Assembly (NCBI GenBank): GCA_900545615.1
Contig: UQZM01000012.1
Coordinates: 1 to 42,999, forward strand
Length of the DNA: 42,999 nt
From: an uncultured Collinsella sp.
Lineage (GTDB): Bacteria; Actinomycetota; Coriobacteriia; Coriobacteriales; Coriobacteriaceae
Direction of reading: 5' to 3'
The notes beneath the pieces are model-generated. The model saw nothing but the letters and a program-made list of their open reading frames with translations. It was not told where the DNA came from and searched no databases. Made by a program: the position numbers and the translations under genes. Of the stretch, positions 1 to 8,025 are shown piece by piece (the first letter of the stretch is position 1; every line of letters starts with the position of its first letter).

Positions 1-189
1 CCGCCCCCGGCATGTCGTCGACGCCTTCGGCTCAGTCTCATATCCGCGGATACCGTTCTGTCGGCCCGCACTCCATTCCTTCGGCGGGGTTCCCCAAGTC
101 TGTCGAGGCGCATGCGGAGGGCTCCGCGCGCACAGCGAAATAGGGGGTGTCCCCGAAGGCCGCCCGGCTCGCCGGGACGGGGGCCATGT

Positions 190-1311
190 CTATTCCGCGC
201 CCTCCCGGCACATCATGCCGAGGGCCCAGAGCCACCTCACGAGCTCGGCCGCGGTGGCCGCGTTGGCCTTCGCCGCGGGCATGCCGCGGGCGAGCATCTC
301 CTCGCGCCGCCGCAGGAGCCGCTCGGACCCCTTCCTCCCGTGCATCCTTATCTCGAGGGGCACGCCCGTGTCTCTTGGCATGAGCTTCGGCTGGTGCCGC
401 GCCGCGGCGTAGCACCATGAGCCCTCAACGGCCAGCTTCCTCACGAGCGCGTTGCCCGCACCGCTGATGCCTCCGAGCCTCACGGAGTCGCCACTCGACC
501 TCTGACTCGGCGCGAGGCCGAAGTAGGCCGTGACCTGCCTTCCGGAACGGAACCTCGTGAAGTCGCCGACCTCGGCCGAGAAGGCCGCGGCCAGCGCGAA
601 GGCGCAGCCCTTGATCGACTGGAGGGCGGCCACCTCCGCGGCGATCGGGCTGGCATCCACGGCGGCCCTGTACTCGGAGAGCAGGTCCGCCCGGGCCTCC
701 GCCGCGGCCTCGACCTCGTTCCTCAGGGCGGCGAGCGTCCGAACCCCGCCATCGTCCTCCGGCCTGACCTTGTCGAGCCACCTCAGGAAGTCGTAGGTCC
801 AGTACTTCCTCGGGTTGCCGGCGGGCGTGGTGCCGCCGTAGACGAACCCCCGCCTTGCGAGGAAGGCGAGCAGCCGCTGCTTGGCGGTCGCCAGGCGCGC
901 GGTCGCCCCGTCGTAGGCGCCGGCGAGGTCCCTGATGCCTTCGACCTCGGGGGAGGGGACCCATACGGGGGAGATGTCGTGGGCGAGTATCGCCTTGGCC
1001 ATCCTGGCGGCGTCGTTCCTGTCGTTCTTGGAGGCCGAGTCGGCGGCCGACCTGGGGATCTTCGAGACCGCGGCGACGACGCACTCGACGCCGAGCCCGG
1101 CGAGCTCCCTTTGCGGGGCGAAGCCGAGGTAGCCGCTCTCGTAGGCCGCGAGCGACGGCCCGGGGAACCCATCCATCCACCCGGCGATCTCGCCCCAGGG
1201 GTTGCCGGGGAACCTCCTCGTCACGGCCTCGCCGGTGTCCGCGTCGAGGGCGCAGACGGTGGTCGACCTCAGGTGGACGTCCATCCCGAACGCGGTAGAA
1301 TACTTTGGCAT
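190..1311 (-). CDS. IS110-family DEDD transposase
   Basis: A 373-residue transposase/recombinase of the IS110 family, a normal full length. The N-terminal RuvC-like domain has the acidic set D11 (GMDVH), E58 (AYESGY), D97 and D100 (KNDRND). The C-terminal Tnp domain has the SSGDSVRLGGISGAGN region around residues 272-287; the SSG serine is the likely nucleophile, as known for the family. A long arginine-rich coiled segment (about 135-220) joins the domains. The frame is open throughout with no frameshift, so the protein may be active. IS110 enzymes are known to be guided by a bridge RNA made from the element's non-coding end, which here would be 1312-1416 or the region before 190. Insertion by this element truncated the surface protein gene ending at 1412. 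Confidence 0.93.
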   Translation of the reverse strand: MPKYSTAFGMDVHLRSTTVCALDADTGEAVTRRFPGNPWGEIAGWMDGFPGPSLAAYESGYLGFAPQRELAGLGVECVVAAVSKIPRSAADSASKNDRNDAARMAKAILAHDISPVWVPSPEVEGIRDLAGAYDGATARLATAKQRLLAFLARRGFVYGGTTPAGNPRKYWTYDFLRWLDKVRPEDDGGVRTLAALRNEVEAAAEARADLLSEYRAAVDASPIAAEVAALQSIKGCAFALAAAFSAEVGDFTRFRSGRQVTAYFGLAPSQRSSGDSVRLGGISGAGNALVRKLAVEGSWCYAAARHQPKLMPRDTGVPLEIRMHGRKGSERLLRRREEMLARGMPAAKANAATAAELVRWLWALGMMCREGAE

Positions 1312-1416
1312 GGGAGCCTCCCAACCTCGTTGCGGCGCGGCTGCGCCTATGGCACTTCAACATCATTGTCGCAGCCCCGACCCGCGGTCACGAGCGGGGG
1401 CTCCTATCTTTTTAGT
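1312..1416 (-). ncRNA. Candidate bridge-RNA region at the IS110 end
   Basis: This 105-base non-coding stretch lies between the transposase start and the inferred element end. It can fold: AGCCC (from 1373) pairs with GGGCT (ending 1402), with an inner CCGC/GCGG stem, and GGGAG/CTCCC lies next to the transposase start. IS110-group elements are known to encode their bridge RNA in the end upstream of the transposase. The stretch is shorter than the IS621 RNA, so this is only a candidate. In IS1111-type relatives the RNA comes from the other end, here before position 190. Confidence 0.3.
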
Positions 1417-2620
1417 GCCCTCGGATTGGGTCATAGTGTCTGTAGGGGATGGGGCCGTCGCCGTTCTCGACATAGCGGGCTATGGCCTTGACAACGGAGT
1501 CGCTGATGTAGATGTGGCCGCCCTTCTCGTTGGGTCGATCGTTTCTGGTGGAGAATGCAGCCGAAACCTCGCCTTCCGCAAACGCGTCCACGGTGGAGCC
1601 GTTCTTGACGACGATGTCGTCCTGGTAGGTGAAGAGGGCGTTGGCGCCACCGTATCTGCCTTTACTTGCACGGACCGTCACGTTTGCATGATCGAGGGTG
1701 ATGCCCTTGTGGGCATAGACGCCATATTCAACACCGTTTACGTTGAGGGAGGCGTTTGTGGCTGCGAGGTTGCCCTTGGCCTCGACGGCAGCGTCTTTCT
1801 CGGAGCTTGCCTTGACCTGGCTGCCGTCCGAGATGTTGATATTGCCGCCGCTCCAAAGGGCCTCACCATCGGCTGAGCTTGCCTCGACCGTCCCGCCACC
1901 CTTGATGGTGAGGTTCTTGTCGGTTCCGATACCCTTGTCCTTGGTAGCCCTGGCGGTGACGGCCCCGCTGTCGTCAATCGTGATATTGCCGTTTGCCCTG
2001 ATGCCATCCGATACGCCCGTGGCGTTGACGTTGCCCGAACCTTTGATAGCGAGATCGCCCTCGGCGTCGATGGCATCAAACCGAGCGCTCGTGGCGTTGA
2101 CGGATCCGGCTCCGTCGATGTTGATATTACCCGTGGAGAGGATAGCGTCCTCAGTAGATGTCACGCTGAGCGTGCTGCCCGCGTCGCCTTGGATATTGAG
2201 CTCGGCGTTCTCATTCTTGCCATGAGAAGCCTTGATGCCTTCGATCCAGTCGGCAGTGACGATGTTGTTTCCCGAGTAATTCACGTTGAGCTTGCCTGCG
2301 GCCTGGATCTCGCCGCCGTTATAGTTGTTGAGCTTCAAGTCGTCGGCGCCGTCCCACGACCAGGTGCCGGTCTCGTCGCCCGCCGCAGTGCCGGCGTTGT
2401 ATTTGGTTTCGCCGACCTTGACCCATTCCGCCGCGAGCGAGACGCTCGGCATGAGCAGCGAGCTCACCGTGAGCGCACACACGGCGCCTACGACGATGCG
2501 GCGCGTCACGCGGCGCCAGCTGCCGTGCGCGAGTCCTATGCGACGGCGAACGTCGGGTTCGGCAACATGGGTTCCGGCGGTAGTGTCATTGCGTTTGGGG
2601 GTCGTGAACAAGGCTGCCAT
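1412..2620 (-). pseudogene. Surface beta-helix protein, truncated by IS110
   Basis: This is the first of two tandem copies of a secreted repeat protein; the intact copy is at 2892-4661. The start is set at 2620 by GGGAG six bases upstream, giving 402 residues. Residues 1-64 form a long signal peptide with arginine-rich RRVTRR, hydrophobic 42-60 and probable cleavage near SLAA. The rest consists of short repeats alternating GNINIDGAG-like strands with DAIDA/DGIRA-like turns, the pattern of Cthe_2159-type carbohydrate-binding beta-helices. The reading frame fails after VENGDGP, and the stop (1412-1414) lies in the insertion sequence. The roughly 190-residue C-terminal part of the paralogue, including the wall anchor, is missing. 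Any product would be secreted but not wall-anchored. Confidence 0.8.
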
Positions 2621-2765
2621 GGTTGCTCCCGTTCTCATAGGGCCTATACGGCTAGATTCAGCGTATCTGCTGGATGTTGCCGGCGGTAGTGCCGTTTGGA
2701 GGGCAAAATGGCCAAAATGGGGGAGAAATAGGCCGCACGCCGGCGCAGGGACCGACGCTAAAAGA

Positions 2766-2798
2766 AAAGCGCGGGGCCGCATGGCGACTCCGCGCTTT
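2766..2798 (-). terminator. Duplicated copy of the permease terminator
   Basis: AAAGCGCGGGG (2766-2776) pairs with CTCCGCGCTTT (2788-2798), with one wobble pair. On the minus strand it is followed by TTTT-C-TTTT. It is a diverged copy of the hairpin at 4808-4842 and was carried over by the tandem duplication. It sits between the two surface protein genes and may still end transcription of the 2892-4661 gene. Confidence 0.75.
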
Positions 2799-2824
2799 AT
2801 TGTTCAGCTTTTGCAGCCTTGCCC

Positions 2825-2870
2825 TTACGCTACGAAGAAGTAGACGGGGAAGGCAAGAGCCGCGATCCAC
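2825..2870 (-). pseudogene. Relic of the 3' end of the NCS2 permease gene
   Basis: These 46 bases encode, on the minus strand, WIAALAFPVYFFVA and a stop. That is the last 14 residues of the permease at 4869-6179 with one change (L to P). Similarity stops abruptly at 2870/2871, where the permease reading frame gives way to sequence downstream of the second surface protein gene. The relic marks the joint of a tandem duplication that began inside the permease gene. Confidence 0.9.
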
Positions 2871-2891
2871 CCGTCCTGTGCGAAAAAGTGT

Positions 2892-4661
2892 TTACGAGCG
2901 TTTGCGACTCGCCAGGGCACCTGTGACGATAGCGGCCGTTCCTACAAGGGCGGTCGCTATGATGGCTGCGCTCGAGGCGTCGCCGGTTGCCGCGAGTTTG
3001 CCGGCGGTCTTGGCTCCCGTGGCTGCAACTGCAACGGCCTTGATCGTCTTCGCGCCCTCGGACTTGGAACCCGGCTTGGTCTCGCCGGGCTTTTCCTCGG
3101 GTTTGGTCTCCTCGGGAGGCGCGATGAGCGTGTGCTTGGCGACTGCTTCGTTGTAGGGGGAGTCGATCACGGCGTCGTCCGTGCCGATGGTTTGACCCGC
3201 CTCGTAGACGATGCCGTCGCTGAGTTCTTCCTTGTTGCGATAGTCAATGACCTTGCCGCCTTCAGGCGTCTGGATGGTGGCTCCTTCGATTTCGATGGTG
3301 CTGATCGCCTTGCCGTCCGCGCTCATGGCAAGGGCGAAGATTGCCGCCGTGTCTCCCTCGGCCGTGACCCTGCTGCGGACGATCGAGATGGTCGCGGGCG
3401 TGATGCCCTCGCTGGTCTGCGCGAAGATGCCGATGTTCAGGCCCTCGGACTCAGGGATGATTTCGTCGTTTTGGTCTCCACTGTAGTGGTCGGGGCCGTC
3501 GCCGCCGGTCTCGGCATAGCGGGCTATGGCCTTGACAACGGAGTCGCTGATGTAGATATGGCCACCCGCTTCGCCGGAGTAGAAATTACTGGTGGAGATT
3601 GCAACCGAGAACCTGCCTTCTGCGAGCGCATCCACAGTCGAGCCGTTCTTGATGACGATGTCGTCCTCATCGGTGAAGAGTGCGCTGGCTTCCCCGCCAT
3701 CTGAGCTTGCGCGGACCGTCACGGTCGCGCCATCGAGCGTGATGCCCTTGTAGACATAGATGCCATACCCAACGCCACTTGCGTTGAGGGAAGCGTTCGT
3801 GACCGTGAGGCTGTTTTTACCGTCGATGGCGGCGTCTTCCTCGGAGCTTGCCTTGACCTGGCTGCCACCCGAGATCTCGATGTTGCCGTCGGCCCAAATC
3901 GCATTGTCTTTGATAGAGCTTGCCTCTACCTTGCCGCCGCCCTTTATGATGAGGTTCTCGTTAGCATCGATACCCTGATCCTCGGTGGCCTTGGCGGTGA
4001 CGGTTCCGCTGTTGTCGATCGTGATGTTGCCGTCGGCCCTGATGCCATCCGAATCGCCCGTGGCGTTAACGTTTCCCGAGCCCTTGATGGTGACATCGCC
4101 CCCGGCATCGATGGCATCGTGCTCGGTGCTCGTGGCGTTGACAGTGCCAGCGCCATCGATGTTGATGTTGCCGACGGAAGTGATGGCGTCACGAGAAGAT
4201 GTCACGTTGAGCGTGCTGGACGCGTCGCCCTGAATATTAAGCTCGGCGTTCTCGTTCGCGCCATCCTTAACCTTGATGCCGCGGCCGTTGTCGTTAGTGA
4301 CGGTGTTGTTGCCCTCGTAGCTCACGTTGAGCTTGCCCGCTGCCTCGATCGCGCCGCCGTTATAGCCGTTGAGCTTCATGTCGTCGGCGCCGTCCCAGCT
4401 CCAGGTGCCGGCGGCGTCGCCCGCCGCGGTGCCGGCGTTGTATTGGGTGCCGCCGACGTCCACCCACTCGGCCGCGAGCGAGACGCTCGGCATGAGCAGC
4501 GAACTTACCGTGAGCGCGCATACGGCGCCTACAACGATGCGGCGTGTCACGCGGCGCCAGCTGCCGTGTGCGAGCAGCGTGCGACGGCGCACGTCGGGCT
4601 CGACAAAATGGGCTCCAGAGGTTTTGTCACTGCGCTTGGGGGTCGTGAACAAGGCGGCCAT
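2892..4661 (-). CDS. Sortase-anchored beta-helix surface protein (Cthe_2159-like)
   Basis: A 589-residue cell-surface protein; the start at 4661 is chosen from GGGAG six bases upstream. A long signal peptide (1-64; hydrophobic about 42-60) precedes a region of repeated short beta strands and turns such as GNINIDGAG, DAIDAGG and DGIRADGNITI. This resembles carbohydrate-binding Cthe_2159-type right-handed beta-helices, so polysaccharide or mucin-glycan binding is a reasonable inference. A Pro/Glu/Lys-rich spacer follows (PPEETKPEEKPGETKPGSK). The end has a wall-sorting signal: LAATG at 556-560, a hydrophobic span and RKRS. The motif has Ala where classical LPXTG has Pro. It is the intact member of a tandem pair with the gene ending at 1412. 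Confidence 0.8.
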   Translation of the reverse strand: MAALFTTPKRSDKTSGAHFVEPDVRRRTLLAHGSWRRVTRRIVVGAVCALTVSSLLMPSVSLAAEWVDVGGTQYNAGTAAGDAAGTWSWDGADDMKLNGYNGGAIEAAGKLNVSYEGNNTVTNDNGRGIKVKDGANENAELNIQGDASSTLNVTSSRDAITSVGNINIDGAGTVNATSTEHDAIDAGGDVTIKGSGNVNATGDSDGIRADGNITIDNSGTVTAKATEDQGIDANENLIIKGGGKVEASSIKDNAIWADGNIEISGGSQVKASSEEDAAIDGKNSLTVTNASLNASGVGYGIYVYKGITLDGATVTVRASSDGGEASALFTDEDDIVIKNGSTVDALAEGRFSVAISTSNFYSGEAGGHIYISDSVVKAIARYAETGGDGPDHYSGDQNDEIIPESEGLNIGIFAQTSEGITPATISIVRSRVTAEGDTAAIFALAMSADGKAISTIEIEGATIQTPEGGKVIDYRNKEELSDGIVYEAGQTIGTDDAVIDSPYNEAVAKHTLIAPPEETKPEEKPGETKPGSKSEGAKTIKAVAVAATGAKTAGKLAATGDASSAAIIATALVGTAAIVTGALASRKRS

Positions 4662-4807
4662 GGTTACTCCCATCCTCATAGGGCCTATGCGATTACGCCC
4701 AGCATATCTGCAGGATGTAGCCGGCGGTAGTGCCGTTTGGAGGGCAAAATGTCCAAAACTTGGGAAGCAATACATCGCGCATCCGTGCGTTGCCTGGGCT
4801 TAAAAGA

Positions 4808-4842
4808 AAAGCGCGGAGCCGCTCGATGCGACTCCGCGCTTT
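4808..4842 (-). terminator. Terminator of the NCS2 permease gene
   Basis: AAAGCGCGGAG (4808-4818) and CTCCGCGCTTT (4832-4842) form a perfect 11-bp stem. On the minus strand it is followed by TTTTCTTTT, 27 bases after the permease stop codon. Confidence 0.9.
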
Positions 4843-4868
4843 GGTGTTCTGCTTTGGCAGCTTTGCCG

Positions 4869-6179
4869 TTACGCTACGAAGAAGTAGACGAGGAAGGCAA
4901 GGGCTGCGATCCACATGAGCGGCTTGATCTTGGAGGCCTCGCCCTTAAAGAGCGCGACGATCACGTAGGCGATAAAGCCCAGGCCAATGCCGGCGGAGAT
5001 GGAGTAGGTGAAGGGCACGCCGGCGACAATCATGAACGCCGGGAAGCCCTGCGACACGTCGGACCAGTCGATCTCGGAGGCCTCGCTCATCATGAGGTAG
5101 CCGACGTAGACCAGAGCACCGCAGGTGGCGGCACTGGAAACGATGGTGACGATGGGGGAGAAGAACGCGGCGAGAATGAACAGCACGCCGGTGGTGACGG
5201 AGGTGAGGCCCGTGCGGCCACCGTCGGCAGCGCCAGAGGTGGACTCGACGAAGGTGGTGATGGAGGAGACGCCCATGAAACCGCCCACAGCGGCGGCGGC
5301 GGAGTCGACGATCAGGATCTCCTTGATATTCTCGACGTTGCCGTCGTCGGTGAGGAACTCGCCCTGCTTGGCCACGGCCATCGCGGTGCCCATGGTGTCG
5401 AAGAAGTCACTCATGAGCAGCGAGAACGAGATGACGAGGAGCGTGGGGTCGGTAAGGACCTTGACGATGGCGGGCACGCCGCCGGCGTCGGCGATGGGGC
5501 CACCGATGCTCGAGAAGTCGAGCGGGGCGATGATACCGGTCGGAGCCTGGGTCACACCTAGGGGGATACCGGCGATGACGGCGACGACGATGCCGATGAG
5601 CAGCGAGCCGGGGACGTTGCGGCAGGCGAGGGCGACCGTCACCAGGATGGAGATGATGCCGACGATGAAGGTGGGGGAGGTGATGTCGCCCAGACCGACG
5701 AGTGTACCGGCGCCAGCGGTGATAATGCCGGCATCGCACAGGCCAATCATGGCGATGAACAGGCCCAGGCCCACCGAGATAGCGTGGCGCAGAACCACGG
5801 GGATGGCGTCCATGATGGCCTCGCGCAGGCCACAAAGCACGAGCAGCAAGATGACGATACCTTCGAGGAAGATGACGCTCATGGCCACGTGCCAGTCACC
5901 GCCGCAGACGGTGGTGGTGATTCCGGCGATCATCGCGTTGACGCCTAAGCCCGACGCGCAGGCGAGCGGGCGGTTGGCGAAGATGCCCATGCAGATGGTC
6001 ATGATGCCGGCGCCCAGGCAGGTGGCGCAGGCGAGCGCTCCCGCATCGATGCCAGCGCCCGAGAGCACAGCGGGGTTGACGGCGATGATGTAGGCCATCG
6101 CCAGGAATGTTGTCAGTCCAGCGCGAAGTTCGGTCCCGATTGTGGACTTGCGCTCGCTGACGTGAAATAGTTCGTCCAT
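4869..6179 (-). CDS. NCS2-family purine permease (AzgA-like)
   Basis: A 436-residue membrane transporter, probably importing guanine, hypoxanthine or adenine with protons. The N-terminal TTFLAMAYIIAVNPAVLS motif and the middle FFDTMGTAMAVAKQ motif are typical of the AzgA/PbuG subgroup of NCS2 carriers. At least ten hydrophobic segments are visible, and the length is normal for the group. The start at 6179 (MDELFHVSERKS) follows AAGGAAAGGG; an in-frame ATG 19 codons upstream lacks such a site. A likely -10 box (TATAGT, minus strand, 6240-6235) gives a short leader with no purine-riboswitch-like fold. The last 14 codons are duplicated as a relic at 2825-2870. The exact purine is not readable from the sequence. 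Confidence 0.9.
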   Translation of the reverse strand: MDELFHVSERKSTIGTELRAGLTTFLAMAYIIAVNPAVLSGAGIDAGALACATCLGAGIMTICMGIFANRPLACASGLGVNAMIAGITTTVCGGDWHVAMSVIFLEGIVILLLVLCGLREAIMDAIPVVLRHAISVGLGLFIAMIGLCDAGIITAGAGTLVGLGDITSPTFIVGIISILVTVALACRNVPGSLLIGIVVAVIAGIPLGVTQAPTGIIAPLDFSSIGGPIADAGGVPAIVKVLTDPTLLVISFSLLMSDFFDTMGTAMAVAKQGEFLTDDGNVENIKEILIVDSAAAAVGGFMGVSSITTFVESTSGAADGGRTGLTSVTTGVLFILAAFFSPIVTIVSSAATCGALVYVGYLMMSEASEIDWSDVSQGFPAFMIVAGVPFTYSISAGIGLGFIAYVIVALFKGEASKIKPLMWIAALAFLVYFFVA

Positions 6180-6333
6180 GCATACCCTTTCCTTGTTCGG
6201 CCCCGAGTTTAGGCCGATTGACACGAACTCACCCACTATAGCCCCTTTACGACGCTGTTGTTCCTCGCATGTTGATGTTCGGCGCTTTGTAGCAGACGGA
6301 CGGTATTTTTCGCATGAAAATGTGTGGGTACCG

Positions 6334-6339
6334 TATACT
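6334..6339 (+). promoter_or_regulatory. Probable -10 box for the deformylase-like gene
   Basis: TATACT lies 34 bases before the start at 6373. No good -35 hexamer is visible at the usual spacing. Confidence 0.45.
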
Positions 6340-6372
6340 TAAGCAGTTACAACGACCCCTATGGAGGAACGT

Positions 6373-6792
6373 ATGATTAAAGAGCTCTGCCACGACGAGG
6401 CTATTCTGTCCCAGCGTTGCGAGGTCGCGACCGTCGAGGACGAGTCGGTGGCACAGGACCTGATCGATACCATCAAGTCGCTCGACGATGCCGGCTGCCT
6501 TGCCGCCAACCAGATCGGCGTCACCAAGAAGGTCTGCGTCTATCTGGACGACGCCGGCGAGCCCCATGTGCTGTACAACCCCCGTCTGGTGTTTGGCCTG
6601 GGTGCCAGCAAGATGGAGGAGAGCTGCCTGACGCACGAGGAGGTCACCAAGTCCACGCGCTATATCAAGTGCAAGGTTGCCTTTGACCAGATTGTCGACG
6701 GCAAGATGAAGGAGTGCCGCCGCGACTACGCGGGCTTTGAGGCACAGATGATCCAGCATATGATCGATCACTGTCTTGGAAAGTTGGTCTAA
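6373..6792 (+). CDS. Peptide deformylase-like protein lacking the catalytic Glu
   Basis: A 139-residue member of the peptide deformylase fold. The start at 6373 follows GGAGGA (6363-6368); an in-frame ATG at 6361 would overlap that site. Deformylases remove the formyl group from nascent proteins using a metal held by one Cys and two His. Here motif 1 (GCLAANQIG) keeps its Gln, motif 2 (ESCLT for EGCLS) keeps the metal Cys, and motif 3 is QHMIDH instead of QHEIDH. Both metal-binding His remain, but the Glu that acts as general base is Met. It may bind metal and peptide without normal catalysis. A second family member at 20432-20842 has the Glu. The stop codon overlaps a long palindromic element. 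Confidence 0.8.
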   Translation: MIKELCHDEAILSQRCEVATVEDESVAQDLIDTIKSLDDAGCLAANQIGVTKKVCVYLDDAGEPHVLYNPRLVFGLGASKMEESCLTHEEVTKSTRYIKCKVAFDQIVDGKMKECRRDYAGFEAQMIQHMIDHCLGKLV

Positions 6793-6892
6793 GGGGACCA
6801 AAGCATCGCACCTTGCCGCTCAATCGTCGCTCGCGTACCTTAAGTACGCTTCGCTCCTCTTTCGTGGCAATCTGCGGCACTTTGACCCCTTA
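6790..6892. repeat. 103-bp imperfect palindromic element
   Basis: The ends are TAAGGGG (6790-6796) and CCCCTTA (6886-6892), extended inward by CCAAAG/CTTTG and TGCC/GGCA blocks. The centre is a perfect GCGTAC-CTTAA-GTACGC hairpin (6833-6849). The arms match over most of their length with internal loops. The form suggests a REP/MITE-type element or a structured 3' UTR. It starts at the stop codon of the preceding gene. No second copy was found in the window. Confidence 0.65.
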
Positions 6893-6936
6893 GACGACCT
6901 GCGGGGTTAACTTGGTTGAGTTTATCCTGTTTGAAT

Positions 6937-6970
6937 AGTCCGGGCATGACATTGTTGTCATGTCCGGGCT
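6937..6970 (+). terminator. Intrinsic terminator after the deformylase-like gene
   Basis: AGTCCGGGCATGAC (6937-6950) pairs with GTCATGTCCGGGCT (6957-6970) over 14 positions with two wobble pairs. The sequence TTTGTGTTT follows. Confidence 0.8.
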
Positions 6971-7036
6971 TTTGTGTTTAGCGCCTTTTTGTTTGGAGAC
7001 AATGAAATTAGCAAGAACGTAAAGCTAGGAGGCGCT

Positions 7037-8002
7037 ATGTGTACGAGTATTCGATTTACCGATAATTCTGGCCACATGTATCTGGGCCGCAATCTCGACT
7101 GGAGCTTTGACTACGGCCAACAGGTTCGCGTGATGCCGCGCGGGTTTCACATTCCGTATTCGTTTATCGACGACGCGACAGCGGCGCACGCGGTGATCGG
7201 TATGTGCATCGATTACAGGAACTACCCTATGTTCTTCGATTGCGGCAACGATGCGGGCCTCGCCGTGGCGGGTCTCAATTTCCCGGGTTATGCCGAGTAT
7301 GCCGAGGGCCCTGTCGACGGCAAGACCAATATCGCGGCCTATGAGTTTCCCCTGTGGGTGGCAGCGACGTTCTCGACGGTCGATGAGGTCGAGGCCGCGC
7401 TGCGCGACACGGTGATTGTCGCCAAATCTGCCGGAGAGGGGCTGGGCGTGTCACTGCTCCATTGGATTATCGGCGACAGCCAGCGCAGCATCGTGGTCGA
7501 GATGATGACTGACGGCCTGCATGTATACGACGATCCGGTCGACACCCTTGCCAATCAGCCGACCTTCCCGTGGCATATGGAAAACCTACGCACCTATATC
7601 ACCGCCACAAGCGATTTTCCGCAGACGGCGACATGGCGTGGCGCCGAGCTCAAGCCCTATGGAGCCGGTGCCGGCATGCGCGGCATTCCGGGCGATTGCT
7701 ATTCGCCGAGCCGTTTTGTAAAGGCGGCGTACCTCAATGCCAATTACCCGCAAAAGGAGAGCGAGACCGAAAACGTCGTTCGCATGTTCCGCTCGCTCGA
7801 GGGCGTGGTGATGATCGAGGGAGCGTCCAGGATGGGCGATGGCAAGTTCGAGAAGACTATCTACACCGGATGCTTTAGCGCGCGCACGGGCAATTATTAC
7901 TACGCGATGTATGGGGATCCGTCGATTCGCTACGTGAGCCTGATGGATGCCGAGGGCGCGAGCCCCGATAGACTCGTGGTTCCCGAGCCGCGTCGTTCGT
8001 AG
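7037..8002 (+). CDS. cbh: Bile salt hydrolase / choloylglycine hydrolase
   Basis: A 321-residue N-terminal-nucleophile amidohydrolase that should split glycine- or taurine-conjugated bile acids in the cytoplasm. The start at 7037 (after AGGAGG) puts Cys at position 2, which becomes the catalytic N-terminus once Met is removed. The expected active-site set is present: C2, R18 and D21 (GRNLDW), N81 (GLNFPG), N173 (LANQPTF) and R226 (SPSRFVKAA). The HWIIGD segment and the overall length are also typical of bile salt hydrolases. Penicillin V acylases share the fold, but the GIPGDCYSPSRF region favours bile salts. There is no signal peptide. The gene stands alone between terminators, and no bile-acid transporter is next to it. 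It supports a gut habitat. Confidence 0.9.
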   Translation: MCTSIRFTDNSGHMYLGRNLDWSFDYGQQVRVMPRGFHIPYSFIDDATAAHAVIGMCIDYRNYPMFFDCGNDAGLAVAGLNFPGYAEYAEGPVDGKTNIAAYEFPLWVAATFSTVDEVEAALRDTVIVAKSAGEGLGVSLLHWIIGDSQRSIVVEMMTDGLHVYDDPVDTLANQPTFPWHMENLRTYITATSDFPQTATWRGAELKPYGAGAGMRGIPGDCYSPSRFVKAAYLNANYPQKESETENVVRMFRSLEGVVMIEGASRMGDGKFEKTIYTGCFSARTGNYYYAMYGDPSIRYVSLMDAEGASPDRLVVPEPRRS

Positions 8003-8025
8003 TTCACTGGTCCGTTGCGACATAA

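Larger units (their letters stand above)
1..1416 (-). mobile_element. IS110-family insertion sequence (one end possibly outside window)
   Basis: The element carries one DEDD-type transposase gene (190-1311) plus non-coding ends. Its transposase-upstream end is placed near 1416/1417, because the surface protein gene to its right stops matching its intact tandem paralogue there: both keep the bases TCCGAGGGC (minus strand, ending at 1417) and then diverge, and the next bases supply a stop codon. The other end cannot be fixed. Bases 1-189 have no recognisable gene and could be element end, flank, or both. No inverted repeats or target duplication were seen, which is usual for IS110 elements. Confidence 0.75.
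1417..2870 (-). repeat. Tandem duplication, copy A (interrupted)
   Basis: This copy holds the truncated surface gene, its leader, the terminator copy and the permease relic. It matches about 3460-4914 in the same order and orientation. Coding and non-coding parts are both similar but clearly diverged, so the duplication is not very recent. Confidence 0.85.
2871..4914 (-). repeat. Tandem duplication, copy B (intact)
   Basis: This copy holds the complete surface protein gene, its leader, the permease terminator and the permease 3' end. Within it, about 3460-4914 aligns with copy A. The part before 3460 has no partner in the window because the insertion sequence replaced it in copy A. Confidence 0.85.

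Noticed and set aside
425..1366. Long Arg/Gly-rich open frame overlapping the IS110 transposase
   Set aside because: It lies on the same strand in another frame, has a low-complexity composition caused by high GC and no ribosome site; the transposase explains the region.
6180..6300. Purine riboswitch upstream of the NCS2 permease
   Set aside because: The likely leader is about 50 bases with only a weak five-bp hairpin; the conserved three-way junction is not visible.
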